From positions 1 to 34,595 of the forward strand of contig CAMDCV010000041.1 of NCBI GenBank assembly GCA_945890645.1: a stretch of DNA of 34,595 bases, written 5' to 3'. This DNA is from Akkermansia muciniphila. Lineage in GTDB: Bacteria; Verrucomicrobiota; Verrucomicrobiia; Verrucomicrobiales; Akkermansiaceae. Numbering within the stretch: the stretch's first letter is position 1; each line of letters starts with the position of its first letter. A model generated the notes under the pieces. The model had not been told where the DNA came from. It ran no database searches and saw only the letters and a program-made list of their open reading frames with translations. Shown here in pieces: positions 24,089-32,509 of this stretch. A program made the position numbers and the translations under genes.

Positions 24089-24116
24089 ACTTGGAAGCAA
24101 AGCAGCGCAGCCAAGT
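24089..24116. terminator. Possible bidirectional terminator hairpin
   Basis: ACTTGG (24089-24094) pairs with CCAAGT (24111-24116) across a 16-nt GC-containing loop between the convergent dCMP deaminase and DUF1501 genes. A short T-rich stretch (GATTTTTACG) lies before it, which fits termination of the minus-strand transcript. The stem is short, so this is tentative. Confidence 0.3.
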
Positions 24117-24122
24117 GCATGA

Positions 24123-25535
24123 CTATGCCAAAATTTGTTTCACGACTTTCGCTGGTTCCACGCCGCTGAGTTTGAAATCGAGGCCTTGGAATTTGTAGGT
24201 GAAGGCCGCGTCATTGATGCCGAGCTGGTGGAGCATCGTGGCATGCAGGTCGTGAACGGTGACTTTGTTTTCGACGACACCGTAGCCGAGTTCGTCGGTT
24301 TTACCGTGGACAACACCCCCTTTGATACCGCCACCCGCCATGAGTAGACTGAAGGCGTTGATGTGGTGATCCCGGCCGGTGCCTTGACCCATGGGAGTGC
24401 GACCGAACTCGCCACCCCAGATGATGAGCGTGTCCTCGAGCATGCCGCGTTGTTGTAAGTCTAACAACAAAGCGGCGGTGGCTTGGTCAGTGTTGCGTGC
24501 GGAGACGGGCATATCTTTTTCGATGTTGCCGTGATGGTCCCATGCGCGATGATAGAGTTGCACGAAGCGCACACCGCGCTCGACCATACGTCGCGCGAGC
24601 AAACAGTTGCGGGCGAAGCTGTTTTCGTTCGGTTCTTTGATGCCGTAGAGATCGAGCACACTTTTTGGTTCGGCAGTCAGCTCGGTAAGTCCGGGCACTG
24701 AGGATTGCATGCGGAAGGCCATTTCGTATTGGGAAATGCGGGCAGCGATTTCGCTATCGTAACGAGTTTCCGCGAGTAGGCCGTTCATGCGTTTCACTTC
24801 ATCGACGACTTGTCGCTGCGTGGATTGACAGACGCCATCGGGATTGCCGAGATAGTGCACGGCGGCACCGTTGGATTGAAATTGCACGCCTTGATACTTG
24901 CCCGGGAGAAATCCCGAGGACCATTGCTTGGAGCTCACGGGTTGTGCGCCGCCACCGCCCGCTGACATGAGCACGATGTAACCGGGAAGATCGGATGTTT
25001 CTGCGCCGAGACCATAGAGCATCCATGAACCCATCGAGGGACGCCCTTTGACGATCGAGCCGCTGTTAAAAAAGGCATGCGCGGGGTCGTGATTGATTTG
25101 CTCGGTGGTCATCGAGTTGATGACGGCAAAGTTATCTATCACTTTTGCCATATGGGGGAAAAGTTCGGAAACGTAAATGCCCGATTGCCCGTGTTGTTGG
25201 AATTTCGCAAAGGAACCACGAGCGACCAGTTTCGATCCCTGCAACTGGGCAAGCTGCTGGCCTTTCGTGAAGCTCTCGGGAAAGTCTTTGCCGTTGAGTT
25301 TATTGAGTTCCGGTTTGTAATCGAACGATTCAAATTGCGAAGGACCACCGGCCATGCAGAGGTGGATCACACGCTTAGCTTTAGGTGCGAAGTGCAAGGC
25401 GTTATCGTAACGACCAGGCCATGGTGCTTGATTGCCCTGCGCTTGTTGCATCAGAGAGGCGAAGGCAACCCCACCGAGACCGGCGAAGGAACGCTCGAGG
25501 AAAGTACGGCGGTTGATGGAAAGAGGATCAATCAT
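24123..25535 (-). CDS. DUF1501 protein, Tat-exported
   Basis: A 470-residue DUF1501 member, a family related in fold to sulfatases and alkaline phosphatases. The N-terminus has a twin-arginine signal (INRRTFLERSFAGLGGVAFASLM), implying folded export. Recognisable segments are HLCMAGGPSQFESFDYKP, GSWMLYGLG, LPGYIVL, NCLLARRMVERGVRFVQLYHRAWDHH, IIWGGEFGRTPMGQG and GRDHHINAFSLLMAGGGIKGG. DUF1501 genes routinely follow DUF1549/DUF1553 genes in planctomycetes and verrucomicrobia, and here the spacing is 18 nt. The substrate is unknown. Confidence 0.94.
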   Translation of the reverse strand: MIDPLSINRRTFLERSFAGLGGVAFASLMQQAQGNQAPWPGRYDNALHFAPKAKRVIHLCMAGGPSQFESFDYKPELNKLNGKDFPESFTKGQQLAQLQGSKLVARGSFAKFQQHGQSGIYVSELFPHMAKVIDNFAVINSMTTEQINHDPAHAFFNSGSIVKGRPSMGSWMLYGLGAETSDLPGYIVLMSAGGGGAQPVSSKQWSSGFLPGKYQGVQFQSNGAAVHYLGNPDGVCQSTQRQVVDEVKRMNGLLAETRYDSEIAARISQYEMAFRMQSSVPGLTELTAEPKSVLDLYGIKEPNENSFARNCLLARRMVERGVRFVQLYHRAWDHHGNIEKDMPVSARNTDQATAALLLDLQQRGMLEDTLIIWGGEFGRTPMGQGTGRDHHINAFSLLMAGGGIKGGVVHGKTDELGYGVVENKVTVHDLHATMLHQLGINDAAFTYKFQGLDFKLSGVEPAKVVKQILA

Positions 25536-25553
25536 AACGTTTTTAAATTTGTG

Positions 25554-28500
25554 TCAATATCGTGTGATGGATTCGTGAAGGTTGAGGATGACGCGACAGG
25601 TTTGCGAGAGCGCGGCTTGTTCGTTGCTCATATTGATGGCTTTGCTTTCGCCTGAAGTGAAGAGGGCGAGTTGTTTGTTATAAAATTCCACCATGCCTTT
25701 CATTTCCTCATCGCGCGGGCTGCGGGCAAGTGCCAGCGTGAAGGCTTGGGTGATCGATGCTTGTAGGGAGCCGGCGTCTTTCACGCGCAGGGAAAGAGCA
25801 TTGGCGGCTTCGACAAAGACAGGGTCGTTCAGCAATGTTAGTGCTTGTTGGGGAGTATTCGCTTGCATGCGGTCGGCGCTACATTCTTCGCGGGAGGGTG
25901 CATCGAAGTTCGCGAGCATCGGATGCATGAAGGTGCGCTGCCAATGCGTGTAGAGGCCGCGGCGCATGCGACTGTGGCCAGTATCGGTAATCCAATCGCG
26001 GTTGGGAAATTGGATCGCGGCATAGTAACCGGGCGGTTGATAGGGCTTTGAAGGTGGGCCTCCGATGTAGGTGGTATCGAGCAATCCTGCGATGGTGAGA
26101 GCGTTGTCGCGAATGAACTCGGCATCAAGACGTCGGGCGCTTTGTTGTGCCAGCAGGCGGTTAGCAGGATCGATTTCCACGAGGTCTTTGCGCACAGCGG
26201 CGGCTTGTTGATAGGTTTTGCTCATGACGATCAAACGCACGATGTGTTTCGTGCTCCAACCGGATTCTCGGAATTCACTTGCCAGCCAATCTAACAATTC
26301 CGGATGCGTGGGTGCCTCACCTTGACCGCCGAGGTCGTCGAGTACGTTAGAGATTCCTTTGCCGAAAAATTGCTTCCACACGCGGTTGACATAGTTGCGC
26401 GCGGTGAGGGGATTTTCTTTTGCCGTGATCCAGTTGGCGAGATCGAGACGGGTAAGTTCGCGATCTTTCGGCAGTGAGTCTTGTGGTAAAAACGAAAGCA
26501 CGGCGGGCTTGACGACTTCACCACTTTCATCCTGCCAGTTGCCACGCGGTAAGATACGGGTGATGAGTTTTTTCTCGGCGGGCATGGAGACGGTGGTCAC
26601 GGTGCGTGTCCAACCAGCACGACAGCTTCGCATTTCGGTAAGTAGAGTTTGGTATTCGGGGGGAAGTTTCGCGACAGGTGTGGTGCAAAGATGGAAGGGG
26701 GCTTTGCTGGTGCTGAACGCGCTGAGGAAGCGTGAGGTAAACGCTGGCTGTCCGGGAACGGGATTGAGAACAGGTGAAGCGGAAATACGCAGACGTCCAA
26801 TGTCTTCGGATTTTACACGTAATACGAGTTTGCTACCGGCGGGCAGTGTGATGGGAGTTTCGAGACAAAGCACAGCGGTCTGTTTGCGTTTCGTGAGATC
26901 AGCGGGTGTTTCCAGAACAGCGGGAGCACTCATCCAAGTATCACCAAAATGAATCGTAGTTTCAAAACCACTGGAATAGGCAGCAGGGCGGCTCAAATCG
27001 GCTTGGCCATAGGCGACTTTGATGGGAGTGGCTTTACCGGTGGCATCGATCATTTCCAAGCTGGGGGAGAGTGAAAAACGTCCGTCTGCGGAGCGACCCA
27101 CGTGGCCTTGGGTCGCGGCATCGGGCATAGCTTCGATTCGGATGCTGCCGATGCTGATCAATGGGCTACCGAGATCATAGGTGATGTTGTCATCCTTGGC
27201 GACGGCGCCGGATGCCGTTGCGGAGCCATCACTTTGGATAGCGATGGGTGTATTTTTACTACTGGTGGCGGCGGTGACAGGAAGAGGCTGCCAACCATCG
27301 GGATGCGAGGTGGCAAATGCGGTGATTTGCGCTTTCCATGCATCGTGCGCTGCAGGAACGACTGGCACTTTTTCCAGTGCGGTGAAAATGTCGGCCTCGA
27401 TGCGTTTCATACGATCAAACAGTGCGCTTGATTGCGTGACAATCTCAGGCGGAAAGGGGGATTCGTTAGAGAAACCTTTTAGGTCCTGATTCGGTGAGTA
27501 ATTGTAGTTAGAGTAAACGCCCCATTGCTGCACATCGGCAAAAAACGCAGCGAGCGAGTAAAAATCTTTTGCGGAAATCGGATCGTATTTGTGATCGTGG
27601 CATTCGGCACATCCGGTGGTCTGTCCAAGGAAAGCTGTTCCAATGGCACGCACGCGGTCGGCGGAATATTTCGCGAGGTATTCTTTCGGCTGAGCTCCAC
27701 CTTCGCGAGTCATGAGGTTGAGTCGATTGAAGGCGGAGGCAATGCGTTGTTCTTCTGTGGCATTGGGCATTAGGTCGCCCGCAATCTGTTCACGCGTGAA
27801 CACATCAAATGGTTTATCAGTGTTGAAACTATTGATCACATAATCGCGATAAGCGAACACGCGCATGTTTTGGTCGCCATGAAATCCGACGGTGTCGGCA
27901 TAGCGCACGGTATCCAGCCATGGCACGGACATGCGTTCACCGAAATGCGGCGAGGCTAACAATTGTTCGACTTTGCTTGCATAGTGGGCAGGATTTTTAG
28001 CAAAAGTTTCGACATCGGCTGGCGATGGTGGCAGACCGGTGAGGTCTAGCGTAAGACGACGCACGAGATCATTTGCTGCGGCGCGCGGAGTGGGGGCGAT
28101 GCCCTTTTTTTCCAAGGGCGCCAGGATGAAGGCATCGATGGGATTGTTTGTCTCCCCCTTGACTATCGGCACGGCAGGACGTTGCAGCGGGGTATAGGAC
28201 CAATGCGGTTGATAAACGGCTCCCTCGCGAATCCAGCGCTCAATCAAATCGCGCTCGGCCTTCGTCACTGTCTTGTGCGATGTAGGCGGCGGCATAATGG
28301 AATCCGGATCGGTGGAGTCGATGCGTTTCATCACATGACTTTGCTCGGGCTTTCCGGGCACGATGGCGAAGCCTTGACTTTCCGTTAATGGCGCATAAGC
28401 CGCTTCCGCAAGGTCGAGGCGCAGGCCTGCTTCGCGGTGCTTGGCGTCGGGTCCGTGGCAGCCGATGCATTTATCGCTGAGGATAGGTCGGATATCGCGA

Positions 28501-28580
28501 TTGAACGAAAGAGGTTCTTCCGCATGTGCCGCGAAAGTCATACCTAAACCAATGGGAATGAGGAGCGTGGATCGTATCAT
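25554..28580 (-). CDS. Secreted planctomycete-type cytochrome c / DUF1549 / DUF1553 protein
   Basis: A 1008-residue exported protein in the classical architecture. A signal peptide (MIRSTLLIPIGLGMTFAAHA) is followed by the cytochrome domain with CIGCHGPDAKHREAGLRLD and IMPPPTSHK. DUF1549 runs from about residue 140 to 350 (IDAFILAPLEKKGI, LRRLTLDLTGLPPS-type segment, FGERMSVPWLDTVRYADT, and TTGCAECHDHKYDPI with a second CxxCH). A middle region is possibly carbohydrate-binding-like. DUF1553 follows (RLDLANWITAKENPLTARN, FFGKGISNVLDDLGGQGEAPTHPELLDWLA). It forms a two-gene unit with the DUF1501 gene. These pairs are often found near sulfatases and glycan-degrading genes elsewhere, but none is visible here. 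Confidence 0.95.
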   Translation of the reverse strand: MIRSTLLIPIGLGMTFAAHAEEPLSFNRDIRPILSDKCIGCHGPDAKHREAGLRLDLAEAAYAPLTESQGFAIVPGKPEQSHVMKRIDSTDPDSIMPPPTSHKTVTKAERDLIERWIREGAVYQPHWSYTPLQRPAVPIVKGETNNPIDAFILAPLEKKGIAPTPRAAANDLVRRLTLDLTGLPPSPADVETFAKNPAHYASKVEQLLASPHFGERMSVPWLDTVRYADTVGFHGDQNMRVFAYRDYVINSFNTDKPFDVFTREQIAGDLMPNATEEQRIASAFNRLNLMTREGGAQPKEYLAKYSADRVRAIGTAFLGQTTGCAECHDHKYDPISAKDFYSLAAFFADVQQWGVYSNYNYSPNQDLKGFSNESPFPPEIVTQSSALFDRMKRIEADIFTALEKVPVVPAAHDAWKAQITAFATSHPDGWQPLPVTAATSSKNTPIAIQSDGSATASGAVAKDDNITYDLGSPLISIGSIRIEAMPDAATQGHVGRSADGRFSLSPSLEMIDATGKATPIKVAYGQADLSRPAAYSSGFETTIHFGDTWMSAPAVLETPADLTKRKQTAVLCLETPITLPAGSKLVLRVKSEDIGRLRISASPVLNPVPGQPAFTSRFLSAFSTSKAPFHLCTTPVAKLPPEYQTLLTEMRSCRAGWTRTVTTVSMPAEKKLITRILPRGNWQDESGEVVKPAVLSFLPQDSLPKDRELTRLDLANWITAKENPLTARNYVNRVWKQFFGKGISNVLDDLGGQGEAPTHPELLDWLASEFRESGWSTKHIVRLIVMSKTYQQAAAVRKDLVEIDPANRLLAQQSARRLDAEFIRDNALTIAGLLDTTYIGGPPSKPYQPPGYYAAIQFPNRDWITDTGHSRMRRGLYTHWQRTFMHPMLANFDAPSREECSADRMQANTPQQALTLLNDPVFVEAANALSLRVKDAGSLQASITQAFTLALARSPRDEEMKGMVEFYNKQLALFTSGESKAINMSNEQAALSQTCRVILNLHESITRY

Positions 28581-28620
28581 GATTGAGGAAAATTGTTACG
28601 CAGTTGTGAAAATTTTTCGA

Positions 28621-29199
28621 TCACTTCCAACGATAATGCCCAGTGTGCGGGTAGTCAAATAGACAGTCTTCTTCCTTCGCACCTGCGCCGATATTATGCA
28701 GCACCATGTAGTGTCCGGACGAGCCTTTTTTATCGCTGACGATCATGATGTGCGGCAATTTTCCCGCCACAAGGCAAGTCACCAAATCACCGGGTTGGAA
28801 ACGGGCTTTGTCTTCCCCGGCAGGCTGAGAAAATCCCTGACGTTTGAAGTAGGTCATAAGATTCGGCACACGGCGGTGGTCGATGTTTTTATCGGGGCCC
28901 TTGAGTCCCCAAATTTTCGGATAAACTGCAAAATTGTTTTTCATATCTTGGTGCACCAGTGCCTGCAAGTCATGCCCGCACTCGCGCAAGGCGCGGATCA
29001 CAACATCCGTGCAGACCCCTCGTTCGCGTGGGATGTCGCCCATCGGGTAAGCAAGCGAGACGTATTCTGGATCGTAGCTGGTCGTGACACCGACTTGTGA
29101 ACGGGCGGCCTTAATGAGCTTTGCAGGAAATGCCTCCTCAGCCAGCGAAACTCCACAGCTTAGGGCGAGATACAGGATCGTGCGAAAGAAGGAATGCAT
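28621..29199 (-). CDS. DUF1287 (YijF-like) secreted protein
   Basis: A 192-residue protein with a signal peptide (MHSFFRTILYLALSCGVSLA). The DUF1287 signature is clear: RSQVGVTTSYDPEYV, YPMGDIPRERGVCTDVVIRALR, LVHQDMKNNFAVYPKIWGLKGPD, NIDHRRVPNLMTYFKR, FQPGDLVTC and LPHIMIVSD. The conserved Cys in GVCTD and the downstream His suggest an NlpC/P60-like cysteine hydrolase fold, possibly acting on cell wall, but no activity is established that I can name. It ends 40 nt before the DUF1549 gene on the same strand. Confidence 0.88.
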   Translation of the reverse strand: MHSFFRTILYLALSCGVSLAEEAFPAKLIKAARSQVGVTTSYDPEYVSLAYPMGDIPRERGVCTDVVIRALRECGHDLQALVHQDMKNNFAVYPKIWGLKGPDKNIDHRRVPNLMTYFKRQGFSQPAGEDKARFQPGDLVTCLVAGKLPHIMIVSDKKGSSGHYMVLHNIGAGAKEEDCLFDYPHTGHYRWK

Positions 29200-29309
29200 C
29201 TCGGAAAATACGCCGCGATGAGCGGAAATATTGCAGAAAAACGCATCAGCTAGTCGCCTCGAATTCTCCGCCAGTATCAGTCATTTATTAGAACAACGAC
29301 CAAATACGC

Positions 29310-29756
29310 TTATTTAGCAAACACTTCATTATTTGCGCTCAGCCAAGTCTTCTTCCGAGTTCTTGCCTCGGACTCTACGCGACAGATTTCCTGATGCTTC
29401 CAGACAATCACAGCGGATTCCAGTTGTGCTGGCGTGGCAGACACAATTCGATTGGGGTTGTTGAGGATTTCGTCGATTGTTTTTCTTGTCATCGTGCTCG
29501 GACTCGGGTGGTCACGAACAGCGAACTCAAAGAAGCATCCGCAATCGAGGTGAGCATATCCACCATAGTAAGTTCTCGCGAACGTATTGAAATCTGAATC
29601 GCTAAGTCCCACCGCCTGTAGAATCTTGTCACGCGGCAGATAACCTTCTTTATCAGGTTTCACGGCTCGTAGTGCTATGCAGGCTTGTTCACAACTCGGA
29701 TCATGAGCGCAGCTTGCCGCGAAAAGACCGATGAGTAGAATGAAAATCATTTTCAT
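29310..29756 (-). CDS. Small putative lipoprotein of unknown function
   Basis: A 148-residue protein not recognised as any family. MKMIFILLIGLFAASCAHD is a lipoprotein signal peptide with the lipobox AASC, so Cys16 should be lipidated. The mature part has further Cys residues (SCEQAC, LDCGC), a possible EF-hand-like start (KPDKEGYLPRDKIL) and a polar C-terminus. It is more AT-rich than its neighbours. It is divergent from the Nudix gene across 135 bp in which I see no strong promoter. Gap 29200-29309 also shows nothing I can name. Confidence 0.6.
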   Translation of the reverse strand: MKMIFILLIGLFAASCAHDPSCEQACIALRAVKPDKEGYLPRDKILQAVGLSDSDFNTFARTYYGGYAHLDCGCFFEFAVRDHPSPSTMTRKTIDEILNNPNRIVSATPAQLESAVIVWKHQEICRVESEARTRKKTWLSANNEVFAK

Positions 29757-29891
29757 GAAAAAAGTAATTTGGCCTAACGATTAAAAAAAGCGAGCCAATT
29801 GAATTGCCACAGCGATCTGATCCAGAATGGAGAATCTGGTGAGATGAGCTTCCTCTATTGACCAACAGCTTCCACTATTTAATATGGTGAC

Positions 29892-30284
29892 ATGCTTCAT
29901 GTTGTATGTGCTATCATAGTCCGACAGGACGGCGCGGTGCTAGCGTGCCAACGAGCTGCGGGCGGACATCTCGGCGGCTTGTGGGAATTCCCCGGTGGCA
30001 AAGTGGAAGAGGGTGAATCGCCTGATGAAGCATTGATTCGTGAACTGCGTGAGGAACTAGTCATTAAGGTTTCATGCGAACGCGCTATGAGCCCTGTGGA
30101 CTGGAACTACGGCCGAGGTCCCATGCGTCTGTTGCCGTATGTTTGTCGCATCATTGCGGGAGAGCCACAGGCTCTGGAACATGCGGCGCTGCGTTGGTGT
30201 CGTGCGGAGGATTTGCCATCGCTCGACTGGGCAGCGGCGGATGTTCCGGTTTGGCAGGAATACCTGTTAGAGCAGGTTTCCTGA
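29892..30284 (+). CDS. MutT-like Nudix hydrolase
   Basis: A 130-residue Nudix enzyme, probably an 8-oxo-dGTP diphosphatase that cleans the nucleotide pool. The Nudix box GX5EX7REUXEE is complete in GGKVEEGESPDEALIREL plus REEL (residues about 35-56), preceded by the MutT-typical GGLWEFPGG. Length and the C-terminal aromatic and acidic pattern (ALRWCRAEDLPSLDW, PVWQEYL) match MutT. It opens a plus-strand run with the oxidoreductase gene 64 nt downstream. No Shine-Dalgarno site is visible. Confidence 0.9.
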   Translation: MLHVVCAIIVRQDGAVLACQRAAGGHLGGLWEFPGGKVEEGESPDEALIRELREELVIKVSCERAMSPVDWNYGRGPMRLLPYVCRIIAGEPQALEHAALRWCRAEDLPSLDWAAADVPVWQEYLLEQVS

Positions 30285-30348
30285 TGGAGAAAAGTGCTGG
30301 ACATGCGGCGCGGTTCTGTGGTTTTTCTGAGCGCACAATCTCTTTATT

Positions 30349-31515
30349 ATGTCACTCAATCGAAAACTCAGAATGGGAATGGTCGGCGGCGGACGTGGTG
30401 CGTTCATCGGTGCTGTTCATCGCATGGCCGCGAATCTCGATGGCCAAATCGAACTGGTCGCCGGATGCTTTTCCTCGAATCCCGAGAAATCGAAACTTTC
30501 CGGTCAAGATTTGTATCTCGATCCAGCGCGCGTCTATACCAGCTATGAGGAAATGGCAGCCAAGGAATCGGCATTGCCGCTGGGTGATCGCATCGATTTC
30601 GTTAGTATCGTTGCTCGCAACGATATGCACTACAAAGTTGCTAAGGTATTTCTTGAAGCGGGGATTCACGTGGTTTGTGAGAAGCCGCTGGCGTTTTCTC
30701 TCGCTGAGGGCAAGCAATTGCGCGACGTAGCCATGAATAGCGGATTGGTCTTCGCACTGACTCACAACTACACTGGCTACCCGATGGTCAAGGAAGCTCG
30801 TGCCATGGTGCGTGCTGGCAAACTGGGGCGTATTTTGAAAGTGGTCGCCGAATACCCGCAGGGCTATGCGATCACCGCGCTGAAAGAACAGGCCGATGGT
30901 GCGATTTCCAATTGGCGCATGGACCCGAGTGTTTCGGGTGTGTCGAATTGCATTGGCGATATCGGATCGCACGCGGAAAACCTCGCGCATTACATTAGCG
31001 GGCTAGAGCTCGAAGAAGTCGCTGCGGAGTTGAATACCTTCATTCCCGGTCGTCCGCTCGATGACGATGGCAGCATGTTGCTTCGATACAAAGGCGGCGC
31101 ACGCGGTGTGCTTTATGCATCGCAAATTTCCACGGGCGATGAAAATAATCTCAACGTCCGCATCTACGGCACAGAGGCATCGATCGAATGGCACCAAGAG
31201 CATCCAAATGAATTAATCGTGAAATTTGCCGAACAACCGCGTCAGATTTGGCGTCGGGGCAACAGCTACAACGGCCCCGAGGCTGCGAAAAATACCCGCA
31301 CGCCCTTCGGCCACCCCGAAGGATTCATCGAGGCCTTCGCGAATATCTATCGCGCTGCGGGAGAAGCGATCGCTGATGCGATTCTGGGCAACCCCGCACC
31401 CATCGCTGGCTACGATTTCCCATCGATTGAAGATGGCGTCATTGGCATGGCATTCATTGAGGCCGCCGTGAAGTCATCGAAAAATAACTCTGCTTGGACG
31501 AAGTTGGATGTATAA
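30349..31515 (+). CDS. Gfo/Idh/MocA-family NAD(P)-dependent oxidoreductase
   Basis: A 388-residue enzyme. The N-terminal Rossmann domain begins at residue 8 with GMVGGGRGAFIG, followed by acid-rich turns and the family EKP motif in VVCEKPLAFS (around residue 115), where Lys acts in catalysis. The C-terminal alpha/beta domain includes GDIGSHAENLAHY with the conserved Asp and His that contact the sugar substrate. There is no Tat signal, so it is cytosolic, unlike many relatives in this phylum. Substrate is probably a sugar or cyclitol; sequence inspection cannot say which. The ATG is preceded by CTTTATT, the same bases as before htpG. Confidence 0.93.
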   Translation: MSLNRKLRMGMVGGGRGAFIGAVHRMAANLDGQIELVAGCFSSNPEKSKLSGQDLYLDPARVYTSYEEMAAKESALPLGDRIDFVSIVARNDMHYKVAKVFLEAGIHVVCEKPLAFSLAEGKQLRDVAMNSGLVFALTHNYTGYPMVKEARAMVRAGKLGRILKVVAEYPQGYAITALKEQADGAISNWRMDPSVSGVSNCIGDIGSHAENLAHYISGLELEEVAAELNTFIPGRPLDDDGSMLLRYKGGARGVLYASQISTGDENNLNVRIYGTEASIEWHQEHPNELIVKFAEQPRQIWRRGNSYNGPEAAKNTRTPFGHPEGFIEAFANIYRAAGEAIADAILGNPAPIAGYDFPSIEDGVIGMAFIEAAVKSSKNNSAWTKLDV

Positions 31516-31588
31516 AGCAAACCGCGTCAATTTTTCGCTGCTTTCATAAATCACTTCACCTCTGTTGCTTGCGTGGTATCTTGGCCGC

Positions 31589-32509
31589 GTGAGCGACGCG
31601 ATTTATGGTTGGAAATATCGCATGGAATCGCGCCATGCGCTGAACCGTAAAAGTGCGCAGTCGTGTGTGGAGGGTTTTTTGATTCGGCACGCAGGTGGCT
31701 ACGGATGTGTGCAACCTTGGGTAACGTTTGGGCACGCTTCACTTGAAGATCATTGGCAAGCATTGGAACAGGGGGGGAGTCTGCCATTGCTGGATCGGGC
31801 TTTGTTCTGTGCTCAGATGGATGGGGCGGCACGTGTTGAATCGCGTTCGTGGTGGGGGAATGTTGATGTGCCGCGAAGCCATGCGACGATTACTGATTTA
31901 GATACAATAGGGGTGGATTTATCAGAGCTCGGGTTCACTCATGCAAAACTCAAAGTGGGTGCCGATGGCATGGAACATCTTGTCCATTGGTCGGATCATC
32001 ATCCCGATTCTGCGTTGCGATTGGATTTTAATGAAGTTCCGACTCTTGCAGAAATGCAATCGTGGTTCTCGATATTGCCGCAGCGAGTCAGGGAGCGCAT
32101 TGATTGGATTGAGGATCCTTTTGCCTTTGATGCATTGCCGTGGAGAATATGGCAACAAGAGACGGGTTTACGATTAGCTCTCGACCGTGGATTATCCGAC
32201 GAGACTGCTGCTAAGGAATGGCAATCAATTTGGAAGCCAGCGTGGCAGGAGTTGCCATCAACAGTGAGTGCGGAATCGGTGGTGGTGACATCGGCGATGG
32301 ATCATCCTGTTGGTCAATGCTGGGCAGCCTACTGCGCGGTGAAGGCGGGTGTAAAACAGGTCTGCGGTTTGCGCACGGATCATTTGTTTGCTAGCGATAA
32401 TTTTCTCGATCGCATGGGGCCGTGGGGCCCGGAGTGGCCGAAGCTGGGTGGCAAAGGCATGGGTTTTGATGATTTGTTAGAAAACCTTCCATGGACGCGC
32501 ATTCGTTAG
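31589..32509 (+). CDS. menC: o-Succinylbenzoate synthase-like enolase-superfamily enzyme
   Basis: A protein of about 306 residues from the enolase superfamily, assigned to MenC because menE overlaps it. The GTG at 31589 gives VSDAIYGWKYRM, which fits the first strand of the family; an in-frame TTG at 31565 would add eight residues. Catalytic features are the KxK pair in AKLKVG, metal ligands in LRLDFNE, WIEDPF and ALDRG, and a C-terminal GPEWPKLGGKGMG segment. The reaction is dehydration of SHCHC to o-succinylbenzoate in menaquinone synthesis. Other men genes are not in the window. Confidence 0.82.
   Translation: MSDAIYGWKYRMESRHALNRKSAQSCVEGFLIRHAGGYGCVQPWVTFGHASLEDHWQALEQGGSLPLLDRALFCAQMDGAARVESRSWWGNVDVPRSHATITDLDTIGVDLSELGFTHAKLKVGADGMEHLVHWSDHHPDSALRLDFNEVPTLAEMQSWFSILPQRVRERIDWIEDPFAFDALPWRIWQQETGLRLALDRGLSDETAAKEWQSIWKPAWQELPSTVSAESVVVTSAMDHPVGQCWAAYCAVKAGVKQVCGLRTDHLFASDNFLDRMGPWGPEWPKLGGKGMGFDDLLENLPWTRIR

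Noticed and set aside
29840-29858. CCAGA/TCTGG hairpin before the Nudix gene as an operator
   Set aside because: A 5-bp stem with an 8-nt loop is expected by chance, and there is no second copy.
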